The translations under genes were made by a program, and so were the position numbers. A stretch of 64,000 nucleotides of DNA from Aquimarina acroporae. Lineage in GTDB: Bacteria; Bacteroidota; Bacteroidia; Flavobacteriales; Flavobacteriaceae. The stretch covers positions 744,001 through 808,000 of the forward strand of contig NZ_JALPRE010000003.1 of assembly GCF_023195925.1 (NCBI RefSeq). The letters run 5' to 3'. This document shows, piece by piece, positions 20,356-29,453 of the stretch. A model generated the notes under the pieces. The model was not told the DNA's origin. It saw only the letters and a list, made by a program, of their open reading frames with translations, and searched no databases. The stretch's first letter is position 1. Every line of letters starts with the position of its first letter.

Positions 20356-20466
20356 GGGGGTAGGGTATCTTCTATTTCATTCGTTACACATGTACAAAGT
20401 AATAATCTGTAATAATTTGAGAAGTTTGAGGGACAAATAAATTTCTTTAAAAACAGATGGATTATT

Positions 20467-20499
20467 AAGATGGAAAGATATCCTCTTTCCATCTTTTTT
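20467..20499 (+). terminator. Intrinsic terminator
   Basis: AAGATGGAAAGA (20467-20478), loop TATCC, TCTTTCCATCTT (20484-20495), then Ts. The perfect 12-bp stem sits about 110 bases after the hydrolase stop. A second small inverted repeat, ATTCTAGT-GAT-ACTAGAAT (20524-20542), lies nearby and may serve the convergent DUF4230 gene. Confidence 0.82.
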
Positions 20500-20626
20500 G
20501 TTTTGAAACCATACGATATTGCCATTCTAGTGATACTAGAATCCGTTTTTAGATAAATTTGTGTTAGGGATCCTGGATTCACATTGTGATAAACAATTTG
20601 AATCTGGGGTGGCAATTTATTCGCAA

Positions 20627-21241
20627 TTAATCTATCAATTGCAGTATTGAAGATTCATCGGTAATCTCGGTCGTGTTATATTTTAATCGCCAACCTAAAG
20701 AATTTGTAAGAATATAGATTTTCTGAAGCTCGCTCAGTAAACGATTTTGTGAATTGGTGATCAATGAAGATGTTTGGACCTTTTTCTCCAGTTGTAATAT
20801 TACTTTTTTTCTAATCGTATTATGATCCTTTGGAGCAAATTTGTTTAGAAATCCCGGTATAAGACTGTGATATTTAATATCAGGATTAATATCAATTTCT
20901 GGTTCGGGAATTTTGGTTATGGTAACTGTTTTGTTATCCTTGTTTATGATGTAATCTATTTTGCTAAGGTCATACGATACTTGTACCTTGGCGTTAACTA
21001 CCACTACTGCCGCTTTTTGAGAAGTAAACATGTCTAAGTAATATTTCTTAGCATCTTTATAGGTGATCACTTCGGCAAAATGACCTTCGGTTACTACGAG
21101 TTTACCCACATTTTTCATTTGGGTCAAAATTAGGTTTGAGGATTCTAATTCTGTTTCCTTGAGTTGAGATCGATCTATAAAATATTTAATCCCAAATGCC
21201 AGTAAAGCCATAAGCAGGGCGCCAAGTAAAAAATTACGCAT
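20627..21241 (-). CDS. DUF4230 membrane-anchored protein
   Basis: N-terminal hydrophobic anchor (about residues 3-20), then a mixed alpha/beta domain with the DUF4230 pattern: LVVTEGHFAEVITYKDAKKYY, a VNAKVQVSYDLSKIDY strand pair, and a late helical segment ending in GWRLKYN. The bulk of the protein is predicted to be outside the inner membrane. Function is unknown in this family. It is separated from the DUF4136 gene upstream by a T-tailed hairpin, so it likely has its own promoter. Confidence 0.85.
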   Translation of the reverse strand: MRNFLLGALLMALLAFGIKYFIDRSQLKETELESSNLILTQMKNVGKLVVTEGHFAEVITYKDAKKYYLDMFTSQKAAVVVVNAKVQVSYDLSKIDYIINKDNKTVTITKIPEPEIDINPDIKYHSLIPGFLNKFAPKDHNTIRKKVILQLEKKVQTSSLITNSQNRLLSELQKIYILTNSLGWRLKYNTTEITDESSILQLID

Positions 21242-21281
21242 AGGTTGTTAAGTATCTAGTAATGTATAAATGTACATAAAA

Positions 21282-21311
21282 AAATAGCCCTTCTAAAAAG
21301 AAAGGCTATTT
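21282..21311 (-). terminator. Terminator after DUF4136 gene
   Basis: On the minus strand AAATAGCC pairs with GGCTATTT (plus coordinates 21304-21311 and 21282-21289), followed by seven Ts. It starts about 20 bases after the DUF4136 stop. Confidence 0.8.
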
Positions 21312-21329
21312 GAGTAAGTAAGAATACTT

Positions 21330-21881
21330 TTATTGTCCTCCTTGTGGAGGGTATTTTTCAAGAATTGCCGAAACAATCTCATTCATTTTTTCCTGTTTTC
21401 TATCTACATTTTTGGTTAATGCAGAAGTACCCATTCCTTGCCAGATTAGTTCTTTTTTAGAAGCATCGATAAGGTCGATGTATAAAGTACCTTCGGTTAC
21501 TCTAGATACCGAATTATAGTTTGGTCCCCAAAACCATGGGTTCCAACCCCATCCATAACCCCAACCAGGGCCCCAGCCCCAGCCAAAATTGTTTTGAAAC
21601 ACCTGAATATTCTCTTTGGTCTTTGTAAATATACTTACCAATACATCTGGATTAGAAGATTTGGTAAATCCTTTGGCGGTCATATCGGCTTCGATAGCTC
21701 TTAGAATTCGCTTTTTATCCAAATCGCTAATATCAGCTTTGTCGATACCAGGTTTGTAAAAAGCGAAGCTTTTGTATGAATTAAAATTTGCCTTCTTATC
21801 ATAATCCGAAGCTACTCTCACAGTGGTACAGGAGCTAAGGGTGATGATAAGGATTAATGATAATAGTGAAAAAAATTTCAT
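21330..21881 (-). CDS. DUF4136 lipoprotein
   Basis: Lipoprotein signal MKFFSLLSLILIITLSSC with a lipobox cysteine at residue 18, then the DUF4136 domain: VRVASDYDKKANFNSYKSFA at the start and ELIWQGMGTSAL near the end. A Gly/Trp-rich loop (GWGWGPGWGYGWGW, about residues 102-115) is inserted in the middle, a common low-complexity feature of this family in Bacteroidota. Likely attached to a membrane facing the periplasm; no enzymatic role known. Confidence 0.88.
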   Translation of the reverse strand: MKFFSLLSLILIITLSSCTTVRVASDYDKKANFNSYKSFAFYKPGIDKADISDLDKKRILRAIEADMTAKGFTKSSNPDVLVSIFTKTKENIQVFQNNFGWGWGPGWGYGWGWNPWFWGPNYNSVSRVTEGTLYIDLIDASKKELIWQGMGTSALTKNVDRKQEKMNEIVSAILEKYPPQGGQ

Positions 21882-21966
21882 AATCCCTGATTTTTATAGA
21901 TTTAACAACAACTTACGTAGGAAAATACACCACAATAATCATACCATATATCCTATGATATTGGGA

Positions 21967-22143
21967 CTATTTTTTTGAATAGCTATTTGTTTTTTTATCA
22001 TAGCCATATGGGCAATGCCTACAACCACTCTCGCAACAATATCCTCTTCTAAGATGATACTGTTCGGTAAAACATCGATACCCCTCGGGGGTGATATAAT
22101 AATCTCCTTCTTTTGGAGTTATTATTTTTCTAGAACCGTTCAT
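21967..22143 (-). CDS. DUF5522 cysteine-rich small protein
   Basis: A 58-residue protein starting at ATG 22143. The sequence has FTEQYHLRRGYCCESGCRHC, in which four cysteines (CC-x3-C-x2-C) form a likely metal or Fe-S site, as in the DUF5522 family. The ORF can be extended upstream, but that would overlap the divergent gene at 22174 and add no family sequence. The two genes start about 30 bases apart and probably share a bidirectional promoter region. Confidence 0.85.
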   Translation of the reverse strand: MNGSRKIITPKEGDYYITPEGYRCFTEQYHLRRGYCCESGCRHCPYGYDKKTNSYSKK

Positions 22144-22173
22144 ATTATACAAAAATAAGTATCTTGCAGGTAT

Positions 22174-22500
22174 ATGCCAGTTGTTGTTAACAAATATTTG
22201 ATAGGTCGTCATTTTGTAGGTATTGCATTATGGCCTTTTATCGTAGTAAAAGATTCTTTTCTTAAGCATGATGAATCTTTTATAAACCATGAGCGAATTC
22301 ATTTGAGACAGCAAGCAGAATTACTGGTTTTACCTTTCTATCTTATATACCTAATCGAATACGTTTTAAGGCTTATAATTTACCGTAATTCACAACAAGC
22401 GTATAGAAATATCTCTTTCGAAAGAGAAGCCTATGAGAATGAAGAGAATTTGGAGTACCTTAAAAAAAGGAGGCCCTGGAGCTTTATAAAATATCTATAA
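22174..22500 (+). CDS. Small membrane protein with HExxH motif
   Basis: A 108-residue protein with two hydrophobic segments: one amphipathic near residues 12-26 and a clear span near 47-68. Between them lies INHERIHLRQQAEL, an exact H-E-x-x-H zinc-protease motif. FEREAYENEE about 45 residues later could supply the third glutamate ligand, as in minimal gluzincins. I do not know a named function. It is divergent from the DUF5522 gene and runs convergently towards the alginate lyase, whose stop is 14 bases away. Confidence 0.78.
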   Translation: MPVVVNKYLIGRHFVGIALWPFIVVKDSFLKHDESFINHERIHLRQQAELLVLPFYLIYLIEYVLRLIIYRNSQQAYRNISFEREAYENEENLEYLKKRRPWSFIKYL

Positions 22501-22514
22501 TTTTATTTTTTAGT

Positions 22515-23468
22515 TTAGTTGTGTGTGGTTTTTACATCATATAGAATGACCTCTGCAGATTGAGTATAATCGTCGTCCCATTTAAAGTAATTTCCAGTTT
22601 TGAAATAATTCTCATATCGATAACCATTACCCACATAATCATAAAGTTCAACAAACTCGGTTTCTATATTTTTAGTATTACAAATAAGTTTGTAGAGTAA
22701 TTTTCCATCTTCAATTTTTAAGAAAATAGTGAATTTTTCAAATTCTACTCGTCCGATGTTCACTTTTGCATCTCCCTGGCTCGTCCATTCACCGCTTTCT
22801 GGTTTTTGGTAATATTCTATCACTATATCCCCATCATACCACTGTACTTTAACAGTAGCAGGAGAATTTTGTAGTCCTAGTGCTTCATTCTTGATCCCAT
22901 GTATTTGCGCTACATAGGTTTGCTTGTTTCCATCACAGTGATTTACTTTTAAGGTAGATTCCATGAGGTGAGTACCAGTTTCCATAGACCAATTGTCTGT
23001 AGTAGTCTGATTTCCTCTCCAATATTCTCGTAACTCTGTACGGCAGTATTTTTTTTGATCTAAAGGGTACTCTCCAGAAGTTGTGTATCCTGTAAATTTT
23101 GTAAAAAAAGTATAACTCCCATCTTCGTTTTTGTCAAAGTAAGTACGTTCTTCTTCGGTTAAATCGTCATTCTCTATAGCTTGGTAATAAATAGAGGTTG
23201 CTTTTCCGTTACCACGATCAATAGGCACAGACAAATACCAGTTTTTCCAAGTGATACTGGCTCGTTCTTCCTGTTCTTCTTCGGTTTCCTCCTCTTCCTG
23301 CTCTTCTTCGGGTTGTTCTTCTTCTGAGGTGTCAGGGTCTGGATCAGGTTCTTCAGATGTCGGTGGTTGTGTTGTGATTTCTTCCGTGTCAGAAGAATCG
23401 CAACTGGTAGTGACAGAGGTGAAAAATCCGAACAAAAAACAGATACATAAGAACTTTAGGGTTTTCAT
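22515..23468 (-). CDS. PL7-family alginate lyase, lipoprotein
   Basis: Cuts alginate by beta-elimination. There is a lipoprotein signal ending VTTSC (cysteine at residue 23), then a Glu/Pro/Asp-rich linker of about 45 residues, then a PL7 jelly roll (about 70-317) with the three family blocks: RTELRE, QIH, and YFKTGNYFKW. QIH rather than QVH is usually linked to guluronate-containing substrate. The acidic linker and lipid anchor suggest display on the cell surface. No SusC/SusD pair or other alginate genes are nearby, so it is an isolated lyase. Confidence 0.92.
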   Translation of the reverse strand: MKTLKFLCICFLFGFFTSVTTSCDSSDTEEITTQPPTSEEPDPDPDTSEEEQPEEEQEEEETEEEQEERASITWKNWYLSVPIDRGNGKATSIYYQAIENDDLTEEERTYFDKNEDGSYTFFTKFTGYTTSGEYPLDQKKYCRTELREYWRGNQTTTDNWSMETGTHLMESTLKVNHCDGNKQTYVAQIHGIKNEALGLQNSPATVKVQWYDGDIVIEYYQKPESGEWTSQGDAKVNIGRVEFEKFTIFLKIEDGKLLYKLICNTKNIETEFVELYDYVGNGYRYENYFKTGNYFKWDDDYTQSAEVILYDVKTTHN

Positions 23469-23546
23469 AGCTAAAACAAAATTGGTTGACCAAAATTAAT
23501 AAAAAAATAATTAACCTTAATTTTACCCCAAATATCAACTGTTATC

Positions 23547-24488
23547 ATGCATATATTTTCATTAGATACCATTAGTTCTGAAAATCAATCAATTGTTAGT
23601 CCTGAGCTTGACAGGGCACAAGTTTCAATGACTATAAAACGGGAAGATTTGATTCATGATACAGTTTCAGGAAATAAATTCAGAAAGTTAAAATACAGCC
23701 TTTTACAGGCCAGATCTGAAGGATATAAGACTATTTTGACTTTTGGTGGTGCTTTTAGTAATCATATTGCAGCTACTGCTGCTGCAGGAAAAATGATGGG
23801 TTTAAAGACGATAGGGGTGATTCGTGGTGATGAACTGGGTGAAAATTTAAACAATACTTTACTTCAAAATGATACCTTAAAATTTGCTAGTGACGAGGGA
23901 ATGCAATTTAAATTTGTAGCTCGCGATGCTTATCGACAAAAAACATCGACTAAATTTCTGGAGGAGCTAAAAGCTGAGTTTGATGATTTTTACCTAATTC
24001 CCGAAGGAGGTACCAACGATCTGGCGATAAAAGGTTGCGAAGAAATATTAACTTCTAGTGACGCTTCTTATGATGTCATTTGTTGTGCAGTGGGTACTGG
24101 AGGTACAATTTCGGGATTGATAAATGCCTCTCAACAGCATCAAAAAGTATTAGGCTTTCCAGCACTGAAGGGAGATTTTCTTACATCAGAAATAAAAAAA
24201 AATACCCCAAAAAGTAATTGGGAACTTATATCTGACTATCATTTTGGGGGTTATGGTAAAATAAATGAGGAACTTATAGAGTTTATAAATACATTTAAGA
24301 CAGAACACGGTATTTTACTAGATCCTGTATACACCGGAAAGATGCTTTTTGGAATTTTTGATCGTATTAGAAAAGGTGTTTTTCCAAAAAATACTCGTAT
24401 TTTAGCCGTGCATACCGGAGGGTTACAAGGTATTGCCGGGATGAATAAAAAATTAATGAAAAAGAAGCTACCCCTTATTACAATTTGA
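23547..24488 (+). CDS. ACC deaminase / D-cysteine desulfhydrase-family PLP enzyme
   Basis: Fold-type II pyridoxal-phosphate enzyme. The Schiff-base lysine is in SGNKFRKLKY near residue 43, the phosphate loop is GTGGTISGL, and FGGAFSNH is the ACC-deaminase/desulfhydrase signature. Members deaminate ACC or release H2S from D-cysteine; the choice cannot be made from these motifs. At 313 residues it is full length. It leads a three-gene plus-strand run with glucosaminidase (8-base gap to the preferred ATG) and hemL. Confidence 0.88.
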   Translation: MHIFSLDTISSENQSIVSPELDRAQVSMTIKREDLIHDTVSGNKFRKLKYSLLQARSEGYKTILTFGGAFSNHIAATAAAGKMMGLKTIGVIRGDELGENLNNTLLQNDTLKFASDEGMQFKFVARDAYRQKTSTKFLEELKAEFDDFYLIPEGGTNDLAIKGCEEILTSSDASYDVICCAVGTGGTISGLINASQQHQKVLGFPALKGDFLTSEIKKNTPKSNWELISDYHFGGYGKINEELIEFINTFKTEHGILLDPVYTGKMLFGIFDRIRKGVFPKNTRILAVHTGGLQGIAGMNKKLMKKKLPLITI

Positions 24489-24496
24489 AGCTAAAA

Positions 24497-25366
24497 ATGA
24501 AGAAATTTATTGTACTGTTATCTATATCTGCGTTTATGATTTCATGTGGAGGAAGTAAAAAGGTAACATCTACTTCTAGAACAAAAACAACAACTCCAAG
24601 ATCTACTTCGATTACCAAAGTTGAACCCAAAGTATTACCCACAGAACCTATAAAAATAGAAAAAAAGTCTGCTGCAAATCTTTCTTATGCAGAACGGGTA
24701 CAGCAATATATTTTTGAGTATTCAGGCATTGCCAAAGATGAAATGAAAAGCTACGGTATTCCTGCAAGTATTACCCTAGCCCAGGGAATTTTAGAGTCAG
24801 GAGCAGGATATGGTGAACTTACCAGTAGAGCCAAAAATCATTTTGGAATCAAATGTCATGATTGGAAAGGGGATAGAGTATATCATGATGATGATCGTTC
24901 TCAAGAGTGTTTCAGGAAATATGATAGAGCTAGTGAATCTTTTAGAGATCATTCTCTATTTCTAAAAAATAGAAAACGATATGCCAGATTGTTTACATTT
25001 AGTCAACGTGATTATAAATCATGGGCGCGTGGTTTACGTGAAGCAGGGTATGCCACCGATAAGAAATATCCACAGAAACTAATAAGTATTATTGAAAGAT
25101 ACCGCCTTTATGAATTCGATAATGACGTATTAGGAAGAAACAAGAAAAGAAAGCCAAAGAAAGAAGTGGTGGCAGTAGTAAGCGCTATTACTAGTAGTAG
25201 TGGTCATTTGGTACAAAAAGGAGATACATTATATTCTATTTCTAAACGATACAAAATTACCGTTGAAGAACTTAAGGCATATAATAACTTAGCAGATAAT
25301 AACATTAAAATCGGTCAGGTACTTAAAGTAGCTGCCGATAATGAGGAAGAAGAAGATTTCAATTAG
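24497..25366 (+). CDS. Glucosaminidase (GH73) with LysM domain
   Basis: Peptidoglycan hydrolase. From ATG 24497 there is a lipobox-like signal ([17 protein letters not shown]), a Ser/Thr/Lys linker, and a GH73 N-acetylglucosaminidase domain (about 65-210) with the catalytic glutamate in [17 protein letters not shown]-terminal LysM follows (about 240-285, [19 protein letters not shown]) for wall binding. ATG 24497 is preferred over TTG 24485, which would overlap the previous stop. It ends two bases before the hemL start, so the two are almost certainly cotranscribed. Confidence 0.92.
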   Translation: MKKFIVLLSISAFMISCGGSKKVTSTSRTKTTTPRSTSITKVEPKVLPTEPIKIEKKSAANLSYAERVQQYIFEYSGIAKDEMKSYGIPASITLAQGILESGAGYGELTSRAKNHFGIKCHDWKGDRVYHDDDRSQECFRKYDRASESFRDHSLFLKNRKRYARLFTFSQRDYKSWARGLREAGYATDKKYPQKLISIIERYRLYEFDNDVLGRNKKRKPKKEVVAVVSAITSSSGHLVQKGDTLYSISKRYKITVEELKAYNNLADNNIKIGQVLKVAADNEEEEDFN

Positions 25367-25368
25367 AT

Positions 25369-26655
25369 ATGATCTACCAAAGAAGTAGTGCGTTATTCAA
25401 AGAAGCACAAAAAGTAATTCCCGGAGGAGTAAATTCACCAGTAAGAGCATTTAAAGCAGTAGGAGGTGATCCTATTTTTGTAAAAGAAGCAAAAGGAGCC
25501 TATCTATATGATGAAGATGGAAATCGATTAATAGATTATATCAATTCCTGGGGTCCAATGATTTTGGGGCATGCGCATCCTCCTGTGGTTGATGCTGTTG
25601 TCGAAAAAGCAAAAAAAGGAACCAGTTTTGGGATGCCTACAGAAATTGAAACTCAAATTGCAGAATTGGCGGTTTCTATGGTGCCTAACATAGATAAAAT
25701 ACGTTTTGTGAATTCTGGTACCGAAGCTTGTATGAGTGCTGTGCGATTGGCTAGAGGATATACAGGAAAAGATAAAATCATAAAGTTTGCCGGTTGTTAT
25801 CACGGACATAGTGATTCTTTTTTGATTCAGGCTGGTAGTGGAGCTGTTACTTTTGGGAGCCCTAACAGTCCGGGAGTGACTGAGGGTACTGCAAAAGATA
25901 CTCTATTGGCAAGGTATAACGATCTGGAGCATGTACAGCGTATTATAGATACCAATAAAGGTGAAATCGCATGTATCATTATAGAGCCTGTTGCGGGTAA
26001 TATGGGATGCATACCACCTGTAAAAGGATTTTTAGAAGGTTTACGATCCCTATGTACTGAAAATGATATTTTGTTAATATTTGATGAAGTCATGACTGGC
26101 TTTAGACTTGCGCGAGGAGGAGTACAGGAATTACTGGGAATAGATGCAGATATCGTAACTTTTGGTAAAGTTATAGGAGGAGGACTACCGGTAGGGGCAT
26201 TTGCCGCCAGAGAAGAAATTATGAATCACCTGGCACCATTAGGACCTGTATACCAAGCAGGTACCCTAAGTGGTAATCCACTGGCAATGGCTGCTGGTTT
26301 AGCAATGCTTTCAGAATTAAATAGTAAGCCTGAAATATTTAAAAGCATCGATGAAAAAACGGCCTATCTTCATAAAGGAATGGCAACTGCATTAGATGAG
26401 CATAATGTGGTTTACACAATTAACAGATTGGGGTCGATGATTTCGGTACATTTTGCTGAAGATGCAGTGATAGACTTCGATACTGCGGCGAACGGAAACA
26501 ACGATACTTTTAAGCGATTTTTTCATGGCATGTTAGACAATGGAATTTACATTGCTCCAAGTGCTTTTGAAACCTGGTTTATTACAGATGCACTTACTTA
26601 TGAAGATCTGGATGAAACAATTAATGCTGTACGCAAAGTAGCTACAACGCTTTAA
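25369..26655 (+). CDS. hemL: Glutamate-1-semialdehyde 2,1-aminomutase
   Basis: Converts glutamate-1-semialdehyde to 5-aminolevulinate in C5 heme synthesis. Class III aminotransferase fold with N-terminal [11 protein letters not shown], substrate and PLP segments SGTEACMSA and FDEVMTGFR, and the PLP lysine in TFGKVIGGG (Lys267). Length 428 is standard. It starts 2 bases after the glucosaminidase stop. A long hairpin ends the transcript. Other hem genes are outside the window. Confidence 0.97.
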   Translation: MIYQRSSALFKEAQKVIPGGVNSPVRAFKAVGGDPIFVKEAKGAYLYDEDGNRLIDYINSWGPMILGHAHPPVVDAVVEKAKKGTSFGMPTEIETQIAELAVSMVPNIDKIRFVNSGTEACMSAVRLARGYTGKDKIIKFAGCYHGHSDSFLIQAGSGAVTFGSPNSPGVTEGTAKDTLLARYNDLEHVQRIIDTNKGEIACIIIEPVAGNMGCIPPVKGFLEGLRSLCTENDILLIFDEVMTGFRLARGGVQELLGIDADIVTFGKVIGGGLPVGAFAAREEIMNHLAPLGPVYQAGTLSGNPLAMAAGLAMLSELNSKPEIFKSIDEKTAYLHKGMATALDEHNVVYTINRLGSMISVHFAEDAVIDFDTAANGNNDTFKRFFHGMLDNGIYIAPSAFETWFITDALTYEDLDETINAVRKVATTL

Positions 26656-26660
26656 AAATA

Positions 26661-26700
26661 AAACATACTATCATTCCGGCTATGCTGGAATGATATGTTT
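26661..26700 (+). terminator. Terminator after hemL
   Basis: ATCATTCCGGC pairs with GCTGGAATGAT around a TAT loop (one G-T pair), and outer AAACAT/ATGTTT pairing extends the stem. It starts a few bases after the hemL stop and is followed by a T-rich stretch. Confidence 0.8.
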
Positions 26701-26721
26701 TGTATTTCAAAATCTAATATC

Positions 26722-27258
26722 CTAGGAGTTCATCCACTCCGTTAATTCTTTGATATCCCCGTTGGGATACTTTACCCCATATTTTTCGGCTTCTATCTCA
26801 TGAATGTATGGGTATTTAGAAAGATGTTCTTCTCCGCCGTAATCATCAAAATCACTACGAATAGGTAACATTACAATAGCCTCGGTAGGGATTTTTGTTT
26901 TTGCCAATCGCAATACCCAATTACACCATTTAGAATGAATTGCTTCTTCGGTAGCTAAAAAAATGAATTTCTGATTTTCTGAAAGTTTTTCAGTAATAAG
27001 ATTGGTAATGGCTTCTCCCTTATCATCTTCGAGTACTTGGTCCAACCAATCTACATAGATCATTACCCGAAAGTTATTTAGAAAATTGATAGCACTATCT
27101 AATTCTTCTAATTGATCGGGCTTATGAAGCAAAAATATAGAGACTTTATGAGCTTTGGTTTCTTCTTTAAAAAGTACCAGACTTTCATCTATGGGTTTGG
27201 TATATACTCTTACCGAATTTCGATATTGTAGCAAGCCATATTTAGGTAATATACTCAT
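26722..27258 (-). CDS. TIR-domain-like protein lacking the catalytic glutamate
   Basis: A 178-residue soluble protein whose strand/helix order resembles a TIR domain: KVSIFLLHKP (strand A), VMIYVDWLDQ (strand B), QKFIFLATEEAIHSKWCNWV (strand C and the WC box), then EAIVMLPI. In NAD-cleaving TIRs the box reads W-C-x-x-E. Here it is W-C-N-W-V, so the glutamate is absent and NADase activity is not expected. It lies downstream of the 159-residue helical gene on the same strand, separated by a hairpin. Assignment rests on pattern only. Confidence 0.7.
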   Translation of the reverse strand: MSILPKYGLLQYRNSVRVYTKPIDESLVLFKEETKAHKVSIFLLHKPDQLEELDSAINFLNNFRVMIYVDWLDQVLEDDKGEAITNLITEKLSENQKFIFLATEEAIHSKWCNWVLRLAKTKIPTEAIVMLPIRSDFDDYGGEEHLSKYPYIHEIEAEKYGVKYPNGDIKELTEWMNS

Positions 27259-27341
27259 GAGTAGGTTGATGATAGTGTGTTAAACACTAACGTATGTGAT
27301 GCATACTTTGTTGTCGAAGTATACCTTAAAAAGATGTTAAT

Positions 27342-27384
27342 CCTCACCATAATCACCAAAAGGAGACTGGTTTTTATGGTGAGG
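27342..27384 (-). promoter_or_regulatory. Long hairpin between helical gene and TIR-like gene
   Basis: CCTCACCATAA (27342-27352) pairs perfectly with TTATGGTGAGG (27374-27384), and inner ACCA/TGGT can extend it. There is no T-run on the minus strand, so it may attenuate or stabilise mRNA rather than simply terminate. Confidence 0.55.
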
Positions 27385-27418
27385 CTGAACACTAAGTGGT
27401 TAACAAATAATAGGCTAA

Positions 27419-27898
27419 TTACTCCTCTGAATCGTTGGTTAGTTTGCTGTTTTTACCAAAAAGAACTTTCATTTCTTGATGTACTTTTTCTGCATTGGGT
27501 TCATTCTCACCTGCCAGGTATCGAACCATGCGGTAAAAACTAAGTGCATTAGAGTAATTGTCATAATCAAGTAGCATCTTAGTGTCAATAAGCTGTTGAG
27601 CAAGTTCTTTTAGTTTTCCGACATGAGTATCGATTTGTGTTCGAGTATGATAATCTCTGTCAAATTCTTCTTTATCCAGAAAGTTAGGTATCCAATGAGG
27701 ATATTCTTCCATATACTTTTTGGCTCGATCAATAATAAGTTTGTTTTGATTAGCCATGCGTCCGTATTGTTTTCGTTGTTCTGTAGAGAGGCTAATGGTT
27801 TTACCTGTTAAAACACTATTAATTGTATGTATTCCGTGACTGAGCTGATGCAATTCGTGGTCAGAAAAGGTAATTGGTATTAAATTTTCTAGAGCCAT
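27419..27898 (-). CDS. Uncharacterised helical protein, paralog of the 55.1-kb gene
   Basis: A 159-residue, mostly alpha-helical soluble protein with an acidic C-terminus. It is clearly a paralog of the protein at 55106-55582: both begin MALENLI, share KEEFD, and contain the block NALSFYRMxRxLAGENEPxA. No family recognised. This copy precedes the TIR-like gene, while the other has no such neighbour. The near-identical organisation of helices suggests a structural or adaptor protein; this is inference. Confidence 0.8.
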   Translation of the reverse strand: MALENLIPITFSDHELHQLSHGIHTINSVLTGKTISLSTEQRKQYGRMANQNKLIIDRAKKYMEEYPHWIPNFLDKEEFDRDYHTRTQIDTHVGKLKELAQQLIDTKMLLDYDNYSNALSFYRMVRYLAGENEPNAEKVHQEMKVLFGKNSKLTNDSEE

Positions 27899-27971
27899 TT
27901 GTGTGATTGTTAAGATTTATTAGTAATGTGAGTTACAAACCTAGTTTAAAACAGCATACCACGCCATCGGG

Positions 27972-27999
27972 AATATCCCCCTTTTTATATGGGGATATT
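27972..27999. promoter_or_regulatory. Inverted repeat in divergent intergenic region
   Basis: AATATCCCC (27972-27980) and GGGGATATT (27991-27999) flank 10 bases. It lies between the divergent helical-protein and MutS-like genes, about 75 bases upstream of the former. It could be an operator. No coding region is credible in this 270-base gap. Confidence 0.4.
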
Positions 28000-28167
28000 T
28001 CGGGAATAGATAGGGGGAAGTATACCCCATAATGAGATTATAAGTACTTCTTACCTTATGAATACCAATAATATGGCGGGTTCTGAAGTAAAGAAATATA
28101 GATAAGCGTTTTGATCCTATACTTTTAGCGTGCAACTAAGAATAGCGAATACAGTCTATATGTATTG

Positions 28168-29427
28168 ATGAATAACATACAAGATTTACATATAGAAAAA
28201 GAAATACTTCCTTTGTTTGATCATACGTTGAACAATTTTTCGAGAAGTAAGTTACTAGAGTTGTTATATGCGCCTCTAAAGAGTAAAAGTGACATTAAAC
28301 ATCGACAAGGCATCCTTCGGGGTTTTACCGCGAATAGAGGTATATTGAGTACATATTCTTATTCGGTTTCCTATCTCATAGAAGTACATGAATTTCTTAC
28401 CAATTATGATATAAGTGATCTATCTCAAAGAAAGTTTGCCTATAGGTTTTTAACTTCAAAAAAGATAAAAGTAGAACATCGATCCAGACTTTCTCAAATG
28501 ATATTGCTTTTTCATCGTTTATATAGCTTTTGTTTTTCCAGATTGAGTTTACAGGCTTTTCCGAATGAATATGCCAATATACTTCGGGAAATAATAGATT
28601 TCTTTGCCGTATTTAATTTAGCACATTATGAAGAACTAATACGAGAATATAAGTTTGGAGATACCGAGGTTATCGAATTATGTTCCAAAATCGAAGAGCT
28701 TCAAGCAAAAGGTAAAATCTTTCAATTCTGGGAACATTTGTTTTGTTTTGAAGCATTTGATTCGATAAGTCAAACCATTGCACATAGAAAATTTACATAT
28801 CCTGAGTTTGGGGATCATATAGAACTAAAAGGTCTTTATCATCCTTTATTGACTCACCCTATAAAGAATGATTTTAAAACCTTAAGTAATGTGGTAGTAT
28901 TGAACGGAGCCAATATGTCGGGTAAATCTACTTTTTTAAAAGCTATTGGACTGTCGATCTACTTCGGCCACCTAGGAATAGGAGTACCAGCATCGTATGC
29001 GAGAATTCCCTTTTTCTCTAATTTTTCTATAGGGATCAACCACCGAGACGATATGCTTAATGGTTATAGTCATTTTATGACCGAAGTACAACACCTTAAA
29101 AATGTGGTGCTAACATCAAATACAGAAAGTTGCTTCGCAATTTTTGATGAACTTTTTAGTGGAACCAATATAGAAGATGCATTAGAAATCTGTAACATCA
29201 CCATAAAAGGATTGACAAAATACAAAGACTCTTTGTTTTTTATTTCGACTCATATCCAACAGCTAAAAGAAATAGACATCGATGGAGTTTCATCGTTTTA
29301 TATAGATTGCGAGCTTATTAATAACACACCTACCTTTACTTATGTTTTAAAAGAAGGTTGGTCTGATGTAAAAATTGGTAGCATATTATTTGAAAAGGAA
29401 GGATTAAAAGAGTTGTTATCCATATAA
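28168..29427 (+). CDS. MutS-related ATPase lacking the mismatch-recognition domain
   Basis: DNA-repair-type ABC ATPase of the MutS family, 420 residues. There is a helical clamp/lever-like region (about 1-235) and a C-terminal ATPase with Walker A GANMSGKST, the conserved STHIQQL histidine segment, and Walker B FAIFDELFSGT. The N-terminal mismatch-recognition and connector domains of MutS are absent, and so is the Smr domain of MutS2. It is therefore a MutS-like protein of unknown task. ATG 28168 directly follows a TTG and is preferred. Confidence 0.88.
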   Translation: MNNIQDLHIEKEILPLFDHTLNNFSRSKLLELLYAPLKSKSDIKHRQGILRGFTANRGILSTYSYSVSYLIEVHEFLTNYDISDLSQRKFAYRFLTSKKIKVEHRSRLSQMILLFHRLYSFCFSRLSLQAFPNEYANILREIIDFFAVFNLAHYEELIREYKFGDTEVIELCSKIEELQAKGKIFQFWEHLFCFEAFDSISQTIAHRKFTYPEFGDHIELKGLYHPLLTHPIKNDFKTLSNVVVLNGANMSGKSTFLKAIGLSIYFGHLGIGVPASYARIPFFSNFSIGINHRDDMLNGYSHFMTEVQHLKNVVLTSNTESCFAIFDELFSGTNIEDALEICNITIKGLTKYKDSLFFISTHIQQLKEIDIDGVSSFYIDCELINNTPTFTYVLKEGWSDVKIGSILFEKEGLKELLSI

Positions 29428-29453
29428 GGCGTAAGAAACAGTAACTGGTTGTA

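Noticed and set aside
20319-20615. 98-codon minus-strand frame after the hydrolase gene
   Set aside because: It runs through a perfect terminator hairpin and the convergent intergenic region, so it is not a gene.
27941-28135. 64-codon minus-strand frame in the divergent gap
   Set aside because: It covers an inverted repeat and the expected promoter region of the neighbouring genes, with no family or ribosome-site support.
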